DNA of 64,000 bases from Shinella fusca (lineage in GTDB: Bacteria; Pseudomonadota; Alphaproteobacteria; Rhizobiales; Rhizobiaceae): the NCBI RefSeq assembly GCF_014203155.1, contig NZ_JACHIK010000001.1, positions 1-64,000 on the forward strand. The letters run 5' to 3'. Shown here piece by piece: positions 1 to 10,745 of this stretch. A program made the translations under genes and the position numbers. The notes beneath the pieces were generated by a model that did no database searches, had not been told where the DNA came from, and saw only the letters and a list, made by a program, of their open reading frames with translations. Positions within the stretch are counted from its first letter, which is position 1, and each line of letters starts with the position of its first letter.

Positions 1-117
1 TATCAGCGCCTGCGCGGCAGGGGAAAACCATTCAAGCTCGCAATGGTCGCAACCATTCGAAAGCTCATGACAATCCTCAATGCAATCGCCCGATCACAGG
101 CAGCCCTCTCTCAATGA
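1..117 (+). mobile_element. 3' end of an IS110-family transposase (partial, cut by window edge)
   Basis: Reading frame 1 from base 1 is open for 38 codons and stops at TGA 115-117. The peptide begins YQRLRGRGKPFKLAM and continues VATIRKLMTILNAIA, which is the typical basic C-terminus of IS110/IS116/IS902 transposases (a G-K-P-x-K-x-A-x-V-A-x-x-R-K-L-x-x-x-L-N-A pattern). These enzymes are DEDD-type recombinases whose coding region fills most of the element. The gene lies on the plus strand and most of it is to the left of the window, so I cannot say whether it is intact. The match rests on recognition of the family's C-terminal motif, not on a search. Confidence 0.8.
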
Positions 118-127
118 CTCCACGGTT

Positions 128-205
128 GCTTGACCCGAGGATCCACGTCCCACGGCACGCCGCCGCTTGTGGCATGGATGCCCGGGTCAAGCCCGAGCAT
201 GACGG
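128..205. repeat. Paired REP-like palindromes (copy pair 1)
   Basis: A unit reading CTTGACCCGAGGATCCAC (about 129-145) faces an inverted unit TGCCCGGGTCAAGCCCGAG with flanking ATGACGG (about 178-205). The same palindrome recurs in four other intergenic spaces of this window. This pair sits between the transposase end and the 3' end of the ABC-F gene. The copies are slightly degraded (CCCGGG and GAGCAT instead of CTCGGG and GAGGAT). Confidence 0.8.
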
Positions 206-232
206 AAAGCAGGGTGGAAGGCGCTTGTCAGC

Positions 233-1819
233 TCACGCCGAGACGAGTTCCAGCCGCCGCGTGATGCCGATCGCCTCCAGGAACGCCTCGTCGTGGCTGA
301 CGACGAGGAGTGCGCCGTCATAGGCCCGCAGGCCCGCTTCCACCGCCTCGACGGCCTCGATGTCGAGATGGTTCGTCGGCTCGTCGAGGATGAGCAGCGC
401 CGGCGGGCGGGCGCCGCCGAGCACCGCGGCAAGGCCGGCGCGCAGGAGCTGGCCGCCGCTGAGGCTGCCGGCGATCTGCAGGGCGGCATCCGCCCGGAAC
501 ATGAAGCGCGCCAGCGCCGCCCGGCAGGCATTCTCGTCCGCATCCGGATTGATCCTCAGGAAATTGTCGCGGATCGACAGCGCCGGATCGAGCAGGCTGA
601 CGCGCTGGTCGAGCATGGCGGCCTCGGTGAAGAGCCGCACGCTGCCGGCAAAGGGCGCGAGCCGGCCCGTGACCAGCGAAAGCAGTGTCGTCTTGCCCGC
701 CCCGTTCGGCCCCGTCACCGCCACCCGCTCCGGCCCCGTCATGGCGAAGGAGAGGTCGCGGATCACCGGCCGCTCCGGCGCATAGCCCGCCGTCACCCCC
801 TCCATGCGCAGAACCGTCCTGTTTGCCGGAAGCTGCGTCGACGGCACGGTGACGGTCAGCGGCTGGAGGATTTCGATGCGCTCGCGTGCCGAGGCCACGG
901 CCTCCGCCGCCTGCCCCTGCCGGCTTTCGGCAAGGCGCGCATTGGCTCCGCCCGTCAGCTCCGCGCGCTCCTTCATCCCGCCGAGCACGATGCGCGGAAG
1001 GTCGCCGCGCGCCTTCTTGCGCCGCCCGGCGCTGTCCTTGCGCGCCTTGCGCTCGGCAAGCGCCTGCATGGTGCGGGCGATGTCGGCGGCTTCTTTCTCC
1101 GCGTCGGCGAGGTCGCGGTGGGCGGCGGCGAGCTCCAGCGCCTTGCGTGCCCGGTAGGCGCTCCAGTTGCCGCCGTAGCGCGTGGCGCCGAGGCTCGTCA
1201 GCTCGACGATAGCGTCCATGGTCTCAAGCAGCTCGCGGTCGTGGCTGACGACGACGGCGCCGGCCCGCCAGCCGGCCAGCATATCGATGACGGCGCGCCG
1301 TCCCTCCCGGTCGAGATTGTTGGTCGGCTCGTCGAGCAGCAGGAAATCCGGCTCGCCGAAGAGGAGCGCGGCAAGCCCCGCCCGGGTGCGCCGCCCGCCG
1401 GAAAGCGCGGCGAGCGGCGTTTCGGGCTCGGCCTCCAGCCCGACGCGGGCGAGCGCCGCGGCAAGGCGCGCCTCCAGCGTCCAATCGGCTTCGGCAAGGG
1501 CTGCGGCATCCGCCTCGCCCCGCTCGGCGCGGGCGAGAAGGGAGAGCGCATCGGCAATGCCGAAGAGGCCGGCGATGGTTTCCCGCGGGCCCACCTGCAC
1601 GCTCTGGCGAAGGACGCCGAGCGTACCGTCCACCGTCACCGAGCCCGCCCGCGGCGACAGTTTGCCCGCGGCAAGCTTCAGCAGCGTCGTCTTGCCGACG
1701 CCGTTGCGGCCGACAATGCCGGCGCGTTCGGCGCCGAAGGTCAGGTCGAGATCGGAAAGGAGCGTGCGGCCGTCAGGCGTCGACCAGGTGATTTTGGAAA
1801 GCGTGATGGAATGCGGCAT
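233..1819 (-). CDS. ABC-F family ATP-binding protein
   Basis: A 528-residue soluble protein with two ABC domains and no membrane segment. Domain 1 has Walker A GRNGVGKT (37-44), signature LSGG (139-142) and Walker B ending DEPTNNLD. Domain 2 has Walker A GPNGAGKT (371-378), LSGG (454-457) and LDEPTNHLD. Between them is a basic, Ala/Lys/Arg-rich linker (about 225-330), as in ABC-F proteins that act on the ribosome in translation or antibiotic protection. The longest frame starts at 1939, but the protein similarity begins at MPHSITL, so the ATG at 1819 is chosen. Which ABC-F subgroup it belongs to cannot be told by eye. It is divergent from the DUF2865 gene. Confidence 0.9.
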   Translation of the reverse strand: MPHSITLSKITWSTPDGRTLLSDLDLTFGAERAGIVGRNGVGKTTLLKLAAGKLSPRAGSVTVDGTLGVLRQSVQVGPRETIAGLFGIADALSLLARAERGEADAAALAEADWTLEARLAAALARVGLEAEPETPLAALSGGRRTRAGLAALLFGEPDFLLLDEPTNNLDREGRRAVIDMLAGWRAGAVVVSHDRELLETMDAIVELTSLGATRYGGNWSAYRARKALELAAAHRDLADAEKEAADIARTMQALAERKARKDSAGRRKKARGDLPRIVLGGMKERAELTGGANARLAESRQGQAAEAVASARERIEILQPLTVTVPSTQLPANRTVLRMEGVTAGYAPERPVIRDLSFAMTGPERVAVTGPNGAGKTTLLSLVTGRLAPFAGSVRLFTEAAMLDQRVSLLDPALSIRDNFLRINPDADENACRAALARFMFRADAALQIAGSLSGGQLLRAGLAAVLGGARPPALLILDEPTNHLDIEAVEAVEAGLRAYDGALLVVSHDEAFLEAIGITRRLELVSA

Positions 1820-1982
1820 GGATACGGTTTTCCCCGATGACAAAACGAAGTCGGTTTGCGGTCGGGTTGAAATCCATGACGTACCATCCGGTCGGTGCTG
1901 CGATGGCGCCAATCTAGGGTCCGAACGCCCCTCTTGCAAGGCTGAGGGACGCCGCGCCGTTAATCACAAATGCGGGAGCGCG

Positions 1983-2010
1983 TTGCATGAGCCCCGCTCT
2001 CGCCTATGAT
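1983..2010 (+). promoter_or_regulatory. Candidate sigma-70 promoter for the DUF2865 gene
   Basis: TTGCAT (1983-1988) and TATGAT (2005-2010) are separated by 16 bp and lie about 40 bp upstream of the chosen ATG at 2050. Spacing and match to the housekeeping consensus are fair. This is an inference from sequence alone. Confidence 0.4.
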
Positions 2011-2049
2011 AAGGCCCTGTCTTGCCACGCTTGCCGAGGGATAGAGAAC

Positions 2050-4062
<2,013 letters not shown>

Positions 4063-4102
4063 GGATATGCGCACGCCTCCCGCGCCCGATCAAGCCCCCG
4101 CG

Positions 4103-5614
4103 TCAGGCGGCGCGCGCCGCGGCAGCCTCGGCGACCGCCTCGCTGCCGATATCGCCGGCATGGACGGCGCGGTTGCGCCCGCCGTTCTTGGCCGCATAGA
4201 GCGCGGCGTCGGCCATCACCATGACGTCGTGGACCGAGCCGCCGTGCTCGGGGAACTGGGCGATGCCGGCGCTGCCGCCGATGAGGAGAAGCTGGCCGTC
4301 ATAGGCGACGGGCACCTGCGTGTCGCGCACCAGATCCTCCGCGAGCGCCACGAGGTCGGCGCGGTCGTATTCGCCCGCAAGCAGCACGCAGAACTCGTCG
4401 CCGCCGAGACGGGCGACCGTGCCGCGCGGACCGATCCTGTCGGAAAAGCGCCGGGCGACGGCCTGCAGCACCGTGTCGCCGGCCGCATGGCCGTGCCGGT
4501 CGTTGACGGCCTTGAACTTGTCGAGGTCGAGCGCGAGGATCGCGAAGGGCTTGTCCTCTCCCTTGCGCACGGCGCGCGAAACCTCCTCGTCGAAGCCGCT
4601 GCGGTTCTTGAGGCCGGTCAGCGGATCGTGCCGCGCGAGGAAGGCGTTCTTCGCCTCGCTGCGCTGGAGCGCCTTGACGAGGGAGGAGAAGCGCACGGCG
4701 ACGAAGAGCATGACCGCCGCGAAGGCCACCACGAAGATCGCGATCTGCGGCACCGCCGACTGCCAGACGAAAGAGCCCGGCATGTTCGGGCGCCAGGAAG
4801 CGACCATGGGATTGTAGCCGTCGCCGCCGACCGGCGTCATCAGCAGGCCCGGCTCCTCCGTCACGATGGGCGTGAAGCCGAGATCGTGCACGCCGAGGCG
4901 GCTTGCCGTGTTCGCCAGCATCTTGCCGGAGACCGGCTTGACGGTAACGAGCAGGATCGGCTCGCGGCGGCTCGCGGGAATGTAGAGGGTCTTCGGAATG
5001 ACCGCCTGCACCACGACGATGCTCATGACGCGGTCGATGAGACGCATGCCGGTGACATGGATATTCGGCAGCGCCGGTGTCAGGAGATCGGGGTCGCGCC
5101 GGGCGCGGGCGACCTGCCAGCCGCCGCGGTCGGGCGAAAGCGCGGCACGGTAGGCCTGTTCGGCCCGGCGCGTCAGGTCGCTCACCCAGTAAAGCTTCTC
5201 GCGCGCCTTGCGCTCGGAAACCGCCTTTCCATTGTGCACGCCGAGGATTTTCTCGCCGTCCGGCGAGGTGAAGATCATCCAGGAAAAGCCGAAGTCGGCC
5301 CACATCCAGTCGCGGATCTGGTCGCGGATGAAGGCGTGGCCCGGCATACCGTCTTCCAGCTCCTGGAAGGTCTTGTCCCAGAAGGAAATCTGGCTCTGGT
5401 ACTGGACGACCTGGTCGATCTGGTGGCTGAACTCGTTGCGCACCAGCGTGCGCTCGGTCTCGGCGACGAAGCTGTCGGCCCGTTCGATCGAATATTCCAG
5501 CACGAAATAGTTCGCGGCCACGAACAGGCCGACGATCATCACCGCCGCCGCCCGGATCGCCATCCCTAATCTGCGTCGGCGTATCCCACGCCCATCGCCC
5601 ATGCTGCCCGCCAT
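4103..5614 (-). CDS. Membrane diguanylate cyclase with CHASE4-like sensor (GGDEF)
   Basis: A 503-residue protein. An N-terminal membrane segment (about residues 18-38) is followed by a periplasmic region of about 230 residues resembling CHASE4 (FSHQIDQVVQYQ, SFWDKTFQELEDG), a second membrane segment, then a GGDEF domain with an intact GGDEF motif at 404-408. It should make cyclic di-GMP in response to an external signal. I see no RxxD inhibitory site just before the motif. The ATG at 5614 follows an AGGGAAAG sequence; the longest frame opens with TTG at 5662 and another ATG is at 5602. No EAL domain is present. Transcribed away from the bluB riboswitch side by side, with its own promoter region unclear. 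Confidence 0.88.
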   Translation of the reverse strand: MAGSMGDGRGIRRRRLGMAIRAAAVMIVGLFVAANYFVLEYSIERADSFVAETERTLVRNEFSHQIDQVVQYQSQISFWDKTFQELEDGMPGHAFIRDQIRDWMWADFGFSWMIFTSPDGEKILGVHNGKAVSERKAREKLYWVSDLTRRAEQAYRAALSPDRGGWQVARARRDPDLLTPALPNIHVTGMRLIDRVMSIVVVQAVIPKTLYIPASRREPILLVTVKPVSGKMLANTASRLGVHDLGFTPIVTEEPGLLMTPVGGDGYNPMVASWRPNMPGSFVWQSAVPQIAIFVVAFAAVMLFVAVRFSSLVKALQRSEAKNAFLARHDPLTGLKNRSGFDEEVSRAVRKGEDKPFAILALDLDKFKAVNDRHGHAAGDTVLQAVARRFSDRIGPRGTVARLGGDEFCVLLAGEYDRADLVALAEDLVRDTQVPVAYDGQLLLIGGSAGIAQFPEHGGSVHDVMVMADAALYAAKNGGRNRAVHAGDIGSEAVAEAAAARAA

Positions 5615-5713
5615 CTTTCCCTGCCTGTCCCCCGCCGGATTTCCCGGACATCGTTGCGGCAAGACTAGCCGGCAGACGGCAAGATTCGTTTAAGCGGGCT
5701 GGTGAGCGAAAGC

Positions 5714-6553
5714 TTAACGCACCGGCGCGTAGCGCACGAAGGCGAATTCCGTGCCGTCCGGCGACCAGTTCGGCACGTTCATCGTGCCCTGCCCGCCGAA
5801 AAGTTCGAAGAGGACGCGCGCATTGCCGCCGTCGACATCCATCAGCCGCAGCCGGACGGTAAGGTCGCGCGGATGGTCGAAGACGTCGCCGTCATAGGAA
5901 AGCACCAGCAGGTTCCGGCCGTCCGGCGAAGGATGCGGGAACCAGTCGCCATAGGGGCTGTCGGTGATGCGTGTCACCTCGCCGCCGTCCGGCCGCACCC
6001 GCCAGATCTGCATTCGGCCGGTGCGGCTGGAGTTGAAGTAGATCCATTCGCCGTCGGCGGAATAATCCGGCCCGTCGTTGCGTCCTTCCCCGAAGGTAAG
6101 CCGCCGCTCCTCGCCGCCCGTGACCGGGATCGTATAGATGTCGAAGAGGTCGCCGCGAATGCCGCAATAGGCGAGCGTCCCGCCGTCCGGCGACCAGCCG
6201 TGCCAGTAGGACGGCAGGTTGGGCGTCGCAAGCCGCGGCGTGCCGCCTTCCGACGGCAGCAGGTAGATCGCCGACTTGCCGAACTCCACCTTGTCGCTGA
6301 TCGCGATCAGCGCACCGTCCGGCGAAATCCCGTGGTCGTTGTTGCAGCGGGTGGCAAAGCCCGTGTCGATCTTCACGGGCCTGCCGCCATCGAGCGGCAG
6401 GCGATAGAGCAGCCCGTCGCCATTGACGATGAGGAACGCCCCGTCGCGCGAAAAATTCGGCGCCTCCACCAGCCGCTCCGTCTGCCAGACGACACGGGTC
6501 TCGCCGGTCACGATATTGTGGATTTCGACGGAGCTGCGCACGGCGTTTCCCAT
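5714..6553 (-). CDS. TolB-like beta-propeller (WD40-like PD40 repeat) protein
   Basis: A 279-residue protein made of repeated blades with the PD40 signature: SRDGAFLIVNG, SPDGALIAIS, SPDGGTLAYCG, SADGEWIYFNS, SPDGRNLLVLS and SPDGTEFAFVR. This is the repeat found in TolB and in the propeller of peptidase S9 proteins, but there is no hydrolase domain and no clear signal peptide with this start, so it may be cytoplasmic. The start ATG 6553 follows GGCAGCGAG; the longer frame running to 7030 overlaps nadE and lacks propeller sequence there. Substrate or partner is unknown. Confidence 0.8.
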   Translation of the reverse strand: MGNAVRSSVEIHNIVTGETRVVWQTERLVEAPNFSRDGAFLIVNGDGLLYRLPLDGGRPVKIDTGFATRCNNDHGISPDGALIAISDKVEFGKSAIYLLPSEGGTPRLATPNLPSYWHGWSPDGGTLAYCGIRGDLFDIYTIPVTGGEERRLTFGEGRNDGPDYSADGEWIYFNSSRTGRMQIWRVRPDGGEVTRITDSPYGDWFPHPSPDGRNLLVLSYDGDVFDHPRDLTVRLRLMDVDGGNARVLFELFGGQGTMNVPNWSPDGTEFAFVRYAPVR

Positions 6554-6686
6554 CTCGCTGCCAATGGCCACCTTCGGCACGGCGCGGCTGCCATCGCCGC
6601 CTCCGCAAAACCTGCGGACGATAGCAAAAGGCGGCCTTGCGGCAATCCTGCCGGGCCGCCCTTTGCCTGCAAGGGTTAACGCGCTC

Positions 6687-8366
6687 CTACCCCCGGTCGC
6701 GGAAGCGGTTGGTAATGGGATAGCGGCGGTCGCGGCCGAAGTTCTTCTTGGTGATCTTGACGCCGGGGGCGGACTGGCGGCGCTTGTATTCGGCGATGTA
6801 GAGCAGGTGCTCGATGCGGTGGACCGTCGCCTCGTCGTGGCCGCGCGCGACGATCTCGTCGGTGCCCATCTCCTTCTCGACGAGGCATTCGAGGATATCG
6901 TCGAGCACCGGATAGGGCGGCAGCGAATCCTGGTCGGTCTGGTTGGGGCGCAGCTCCGCCGAGGGCGCCTTGTCGATGATGTTGGCCGGAATGACCTCGC
7001 CGGAAGGCCCGAGCGCGCCCGGCGGCACATGGGCGTTGCGCCAGCGCGAAAGGGCGTAGACCTGCATCTTGTAGAGGTCCTTGATCGGGTTGAAGCCGCC
7101 GTTCATGTCGCCGTAGAGCGTGGCGTAGCCGACCGACATCTCCGACTTGTTGCCGGTGGTGACGACCATCGAGCCGAACTTGTTGGAGATCGCCATGAGG
7201 ATGGTGCCGCGCGCGCGGCTCTGCAGGTTTTCTTCGGTGATCCCCTCTTCCGTGCCCTCGAAGAGCTCGGCGAGCGAGGAGAGGAAGCCCGTCACCGGCG
7301 CCTCGATGGGCACGATGTCGTAGCGGCAGCCGAGGGCCTTGGCGCAATCGGCCGCGTCCTTCAGCGAATCCTTCGAGGTGTAGCGGTAGGGCAGCATCAC
7401 GCAGCGCACGCGTTCCTCGCCGAGCGCATCGACGGCGATGGCCGCGCAGATGGCCGAGTCGATGCCGCCCGAAAGGCCGAGCACCACGTTCTTGAAGCCG
7501 TTCTTGTTGACGTAGTCGCGGAAGCCCAGCAGGCAGGCGCGGTAGTCCGCCTCCTCGCTTTCGGGAATGCGCGACATCGGGCCAGCGTCGCACACCCAGC
7601 CGCCGCCCTGCCGCTTCCAGGTGGTGAGCGCGATCGCCTCCTCGAACTCGCTCATCTGGAAGGCGAGCGTCTTGTCGGCGTTGAAGGCGAAGCTCGCACC
7701 GTCGAAGACCAGTTCGTCCTGCCCGCCGAGCTGGTTGGCATAGACGAGCGGCAGGCCGGTCTCGATGACCTGCCTGAGGGCGACCTGGTGGCGCACGTCC
7801 ACCTTGCCGCGATAATAGGGCGAGCCGTTCGGCGACAGGAGGATTTCCGCGCCGCTCTCGGCCAGCGTCTCGCACACGCCGAGCTCGCCCCAGATGTCCT
7901 CGCAGATCGGGATGCCGAGGCGCACGCCGCGGAAATTCACCGGCCCCGGCATGGCCCCCTGGTCGAAGACGCGCTTCTCGTCGAACTCGCCGTAGTTCGG
8001 CAGGTCCACCTTGTCGCGGACGGCGATCACCTTGCCGGCATCGAGCACGGCGACGGCGTTGTAGCGCCCCGTCTCGTCCTGCCGGGGAAAGCCGATGACG
8101 ACGCCCGGGCCGCCATCCGCCGTATCGGCGGCAAAATCGTCGATCGCCCGGCGGCAGGCCTTCAGGAAGGCCGGCTTCAGCACGAGGTCCTCCGGCGGAT
8201 AGCCGGAAATGAAGAGTTCCGTCAGGAGCAGGAGGTCGGCGCCCTGCCGGGCGGCATCCTCGCGGGCGGCACGCGCCCTGGCAAGGTTGCCGGCGACGTC
8301 GCCGACGGTCGGGTTGAGCTGCGCGACGGCGATGCGCAGGGTCGTCTTTTCAGTCTCGGAAGTCAT
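6687..8366 (-). CDS. nadE: Glutamine-dependent NAD+ synthetase
   Basis: Catalyses the last step of NAD biosynthesis, amidating deamido-NAD with nitrogen from glutamine. The N-terminal nitrilase-type glutaminase domain has its catalytic triad at Glu50 (LLTELF), Lys119 (RDKVDLP) and Cys155 (PICEDIWG). The C-terminal synthetase domain has the ATP-pyrophosphatase P-loop SGGIDS at 299-304. At 559 aa it is a typical two-domain bacterial enzyme and needs no separate glutaminase subunit. The ATG at 8366 is the natural start (MTSETEKTTLRIAVAQLN). The plus strand here carries a 683-codon shadow frame caused by high GC. Confidence 0.97.
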   Translation of the reverse strand: MTSETEKTTLRIAVAQLNPTVGDVAGNLARARAAREDAARQGADLLLLTELFISGYPPEDLVLKPAFLKACRRAIDDFAADTADGGPGVVIGFPRQDETGRYNAVAVLDAGKVIAVRDKVDLPNYGEFDEKRVFDQGAMPGPVNFRGVRLGIPICEDIWGELGVCETLAESGAEILLSPNGSPYYRGKVDVRHQVALRQVIETGLPLVYANQLGGQDELVFDGASFAFNADKTLAFQMSEFEEAIALTTWKRQGGGWVCDAGPMSRIPESEEADYRACLLGFRDYVNKNGFKNVVLGLSGGIDSAICAAIAVDALGEERVRCVMLPYRYTSKDSLKDAADCAKALGCRYDIVPIEAPVTGFLSSLAELFEGTEEGITEENLQSRARGTILMAISNKFGSMVVTTGNKSEMSVGYATLYGDMNGGFNPIKDLYKMQVYALSRWRNAHVPPGALGPSGEVIPANIIDKAPSAELRPNQTDQDSLPPYPVLDDILECLVEKEMGTDEIVARGHDEATVHRIEHLLYIAEYKRRQSAPGVKITKKNFGRDRRYPITNRFRDRG

Positions 8367-8661
8367 GTCTGCGGACCCGTCTCCTCATGGTGTCCGATCC
8401 TGCGGCCGCACGCGGTTGTCGCATCTCGAACGGTCGACAAGCTCTTTAGAGCATCGGGGACGTTTTGGGAATGAAGCGCGGCGCCGATTACGCATCCTTC
8501 GCCTGCAAGTCCTCGTTTTTCAATGCTTCCGGCGCTCATGGCGGCCTCGCAACAGGGGGAACCAATCCACCGCGAGAACGTTGCTGAAACCGTTCATCCC
8601 CTGTTCAAGATGACATCCGTATGACAGATACGCGAAACTTTTATGAAATCTGGAGACGGCC

Positions 8662-10590
8662 TTGGCTATCTTTACATCCGCAGCCGTGGCGATCGAAACC
8701 ACCGAAGAGCGTGCCGGCAAGGCAGGCTTCCTCACGCGCCATGCCAGGGCGCTCGCCGTGCTGCGCTCGCTTGCCGTCTCCGGGCTCCTCGCCCTTCTCA
8801 CCGTCACCGCCATCGAGCTCATCACGCGCGGCTCGCTCGCCCAGACCTGGACGTTCCTGACCAATCCGCAGCAGCCGGGCTGGACGACGGTCGGCGTCTT
8901 CTTCCTGCTCTTCCTCACCGTCGACGCGCTGATCGGCCGCCAGCACAAGGCCGTGCTGATCGTCTTCCCGCTCGCCGTGCTGATGGGCTTCATCTCGCAG
9001 CAGAAGCAGGTCTTCCTGACCGACCCGCTCTATCCGACGGACCTGCTCTTCGGCCGCCAGATCCTCGAACTGATGCCGGTCCTCGTGAAGGACCGGCCGT
9101 GGACGGCCGCCGGCCTTGCGGTCGCGCTCGTCTTCGCCGTCGTCGGCCTCGTCAGCCTCCTTGTCTTCGCCTGGCGCCGCTTCCGGCCGCTGACGGGCAA
9201 GGAGCGCCTGACGCGCCTCGCCCTTGCGCTGCCGCTTCTCGCCGGCTTCGTCTCGATCATGGACTACAACGACTTCTCCTGGGTCCGCGACCGGCTGAAG
9301 GTCTTCCCGATCATGTGGGACCAGGCGGAGAACTACCGCCATAACGGCTTCGTCATGGCGTTCGCGATCAACCTGCCGATGGCCAACGTCAAGGCGCCGG
9401 CCGGCTACATGATCGACGCCATCGACAAGATCCCGTCGAAGCCCATGCCCGCCGGCACGACGCACCGCTCCAAGCCGGACGTCATCGTGCTGATGAGCGA
9501 GTCCCTGTGGGACCCGACGCGCCTCGACACGGTCAAGCTCTCGGAAGACCCGATGCCGGTGATCCGCAAGAACCGCAGCGGCTCCGTCTTCTCGCCGGAG
9601 TTCGGCGGCCTCACCGCCAATATCGAGTTCGAGGCGCTGACGGGCTTCTCCAACGCCTTCCTGCCGACGGGCAGCATTCCCTACCAGCAGTATGTGCGCA
9701 AGCCGATCCCCTCGCTCGCCACGTTCTTCCGCGCGGAAGGCTATACGGCGCGCGCCATCCACCCGTTCTCCGGCTGGTTCTGGAACCGCACGAGCGTCTA
9801 CAAGGCCTTCGGCTTCGAGACCTTCAAGGATGTCGACAAGATGCCGCCTCTGGCAAAGCGCGGCAACTTCACCTCGGACGAGGCGCTGACCAAGGAGATC
9901 ATCCGCCAGGCGGACAGCCAGGAGGATCCGTTCTTCTTCTTCGCCGTCACGCTGCAGGGCCATGGCCCCTATGACGACGGCCGCTACGCCAGGACCGACA
10001 TCAAGGTCGACGGCCGGCTCGACGCCCGCGACACGCGCATGCTCGCAAGCTACGCGCAGGGCGTGAAGGAGGCCGACGGCAGCCTGAAGATGCTGATGGA
10101 CTGGGCGAAGGAACGCGACCGCGAGACGATCATCGTCATCTTCGGCGACCACCTGCCGCCGCTCAACACGGTCTACAAGAACTCCGGCTACATGCAGGGC
10201 ATCACCGCCTCGCGCAAGGGCACGCCCGAGCAGATGAAGAAGGAACACGAGACCCCGCTCGTCATCTGGTCGAACAAGACCGGCGTCGACAAGGAGATCG
10301 GCACGATCAGCCCGGCCTTCCTCTCCTATTACCTCCTCAAGGAGGCGGGCTTCGAGCATCCCTACTACACCGGCTTCCTCGGCGCCGTGCACGACAGGCT
10401 CCGCGTCATCGACCGCTACATGCTGATCGACGCCAAGGGCAACGCGACGCCCGACTGGGCCCGCCAGAAGACCGTCGACCCGCTGGTGCGCGACTACCGC
10501 TTCCTCCAGCACGACATCATGTTCGGCAAGCAGTACGGCCTTGAACGCTTCTTCGATTCCCATGCGGAACTGATGTCGGCGGGCTACTGA
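8662..10590 (+). CDS. LTA synthase-like phosphoglycerol transferase (sulfatase fold)
   Basis: A 642-residue membrane protein: about four or five transmembrane segments in the first 200 residues, then a large extracytoplasmic domain of the alkaline-phosphatase/sulfatase fold. Residues matching the LtaS active site are Glu280 (MSESLWDP), the nucleophile Thr318 (GGLTANIEFE) and Asp496-His497 (FGDHLPP). In rhizobia, enzymes of this type put phosphoglycerol on periplasmic glucans (CgmB/OpgB-like), and that is the likely role; Gram-negatives do not make lipoteichoic acid. Start codon is TTG at 8662 with GGAGAC five bases upstream; the next in-frame ATG lies past the first membrane segments. The 295 bp upstream hold no gene I can support, only a short GCTCT-TT-AGAGC palindrome near 8441. 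Confidence 0.88.
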   Translation: MAIFTSAAVAIETTEERAGKAGFLTRHARALAVLRSLAVSGLLALLTVTAIELITRGSLAQTWTFLTNPQQPGWTTVGVFFLLFLTVDALIGRQHKAVLIVFPLAVLMGFISQQKQVFLTDPLYPTDLLFGRQILELMPVLVKDRPWTAAGLAVALVFAVVGLVSLLVFAWRRFRPLTGKERLTRLALALPLLAGFVSIMDYNDFSWVRDRLKVFPIMWDQAENYRHNGFVMAFAINLPMANVKAPAGYMIDAIDKIPSKPMPAGTTHRSKPDVIVLMSESLWDPTRLDTVKLSEDPMPVIRKNRSGSVFSPEFGGLTANIEFEALTGFSNAFLPTGSIPYQQYVRKPIPSLATFFRAEGYTARAIHPFSGWFWNRTSVYKAFGFETFKDVDKMPPLAKRGNFTSDEALTKEIIRQADSQEDPFFFFAVTLQGHGPYDDGRYARTDIKVDGRLDARDTRMLASYAQGVKEADGSLKMLMDWAKERDRETIIVIFGDHLPPLNTVYKNSGYMQGITASRKGTPEQMKKEHETPLVIWSNKTGVDKEIGTISPAFLSYYLLKEAGFEHPYYTGFLGAVHDRLRVIDRYMLIDAKGNATPDWARQKTVDPLVRDYRFLQHDIMFGKQYGLERFFDSHAELMSAGY

Positions 10591-10608
10591 TTTTCATCGG
10601 AACGGCGC

Positions 10609-10711
10609 CAGAGTCTGTCCGACTCATTCTGAACCGGACAGACTCCGGGATTGTTTGTTTTCGTTTGCCTTTTCGGGAAAACCGGTTTCCACTTTTCCCT
10701 GACAGACTCTA
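10609..10711. repeat. Intergenic repeat unit with GAGTCTGTCC inverted repeat
   Basis: GAGTCTGTCC (10611-10620) and GGACAGACTC (10636-10645) are perfect 10-base inverted arms, and GACAGACTCT recurs at 10701-10710 after a stretch reading GGGAAAACCGGTTTCCAC and CTTTTCCC. The whole looks like a rhizobial mosaic intergenic element rather than a simple terminator; no strong T run follows the stem. It separates the LTA-synthase-like gene from the DUF1003 gene. Seen only once in this window. Confidence 0.6.
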
Positions 10712-10745
10712 GGCTAACGGTTCTGATTCCCTCCGGAGCCCCGCC

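Noticed and set aside
6423-8474. 683-codon plus-strand frame over nadE
   Set aside because: Antisense to a complete NadE with all catalytic residues.
8441-8660. Small ORF at about 8471 upstream of the LTA-synthase-like gene
   Set aside because: 38 codons with no ribosome-binding site and no hydrophobic or conserved feature.
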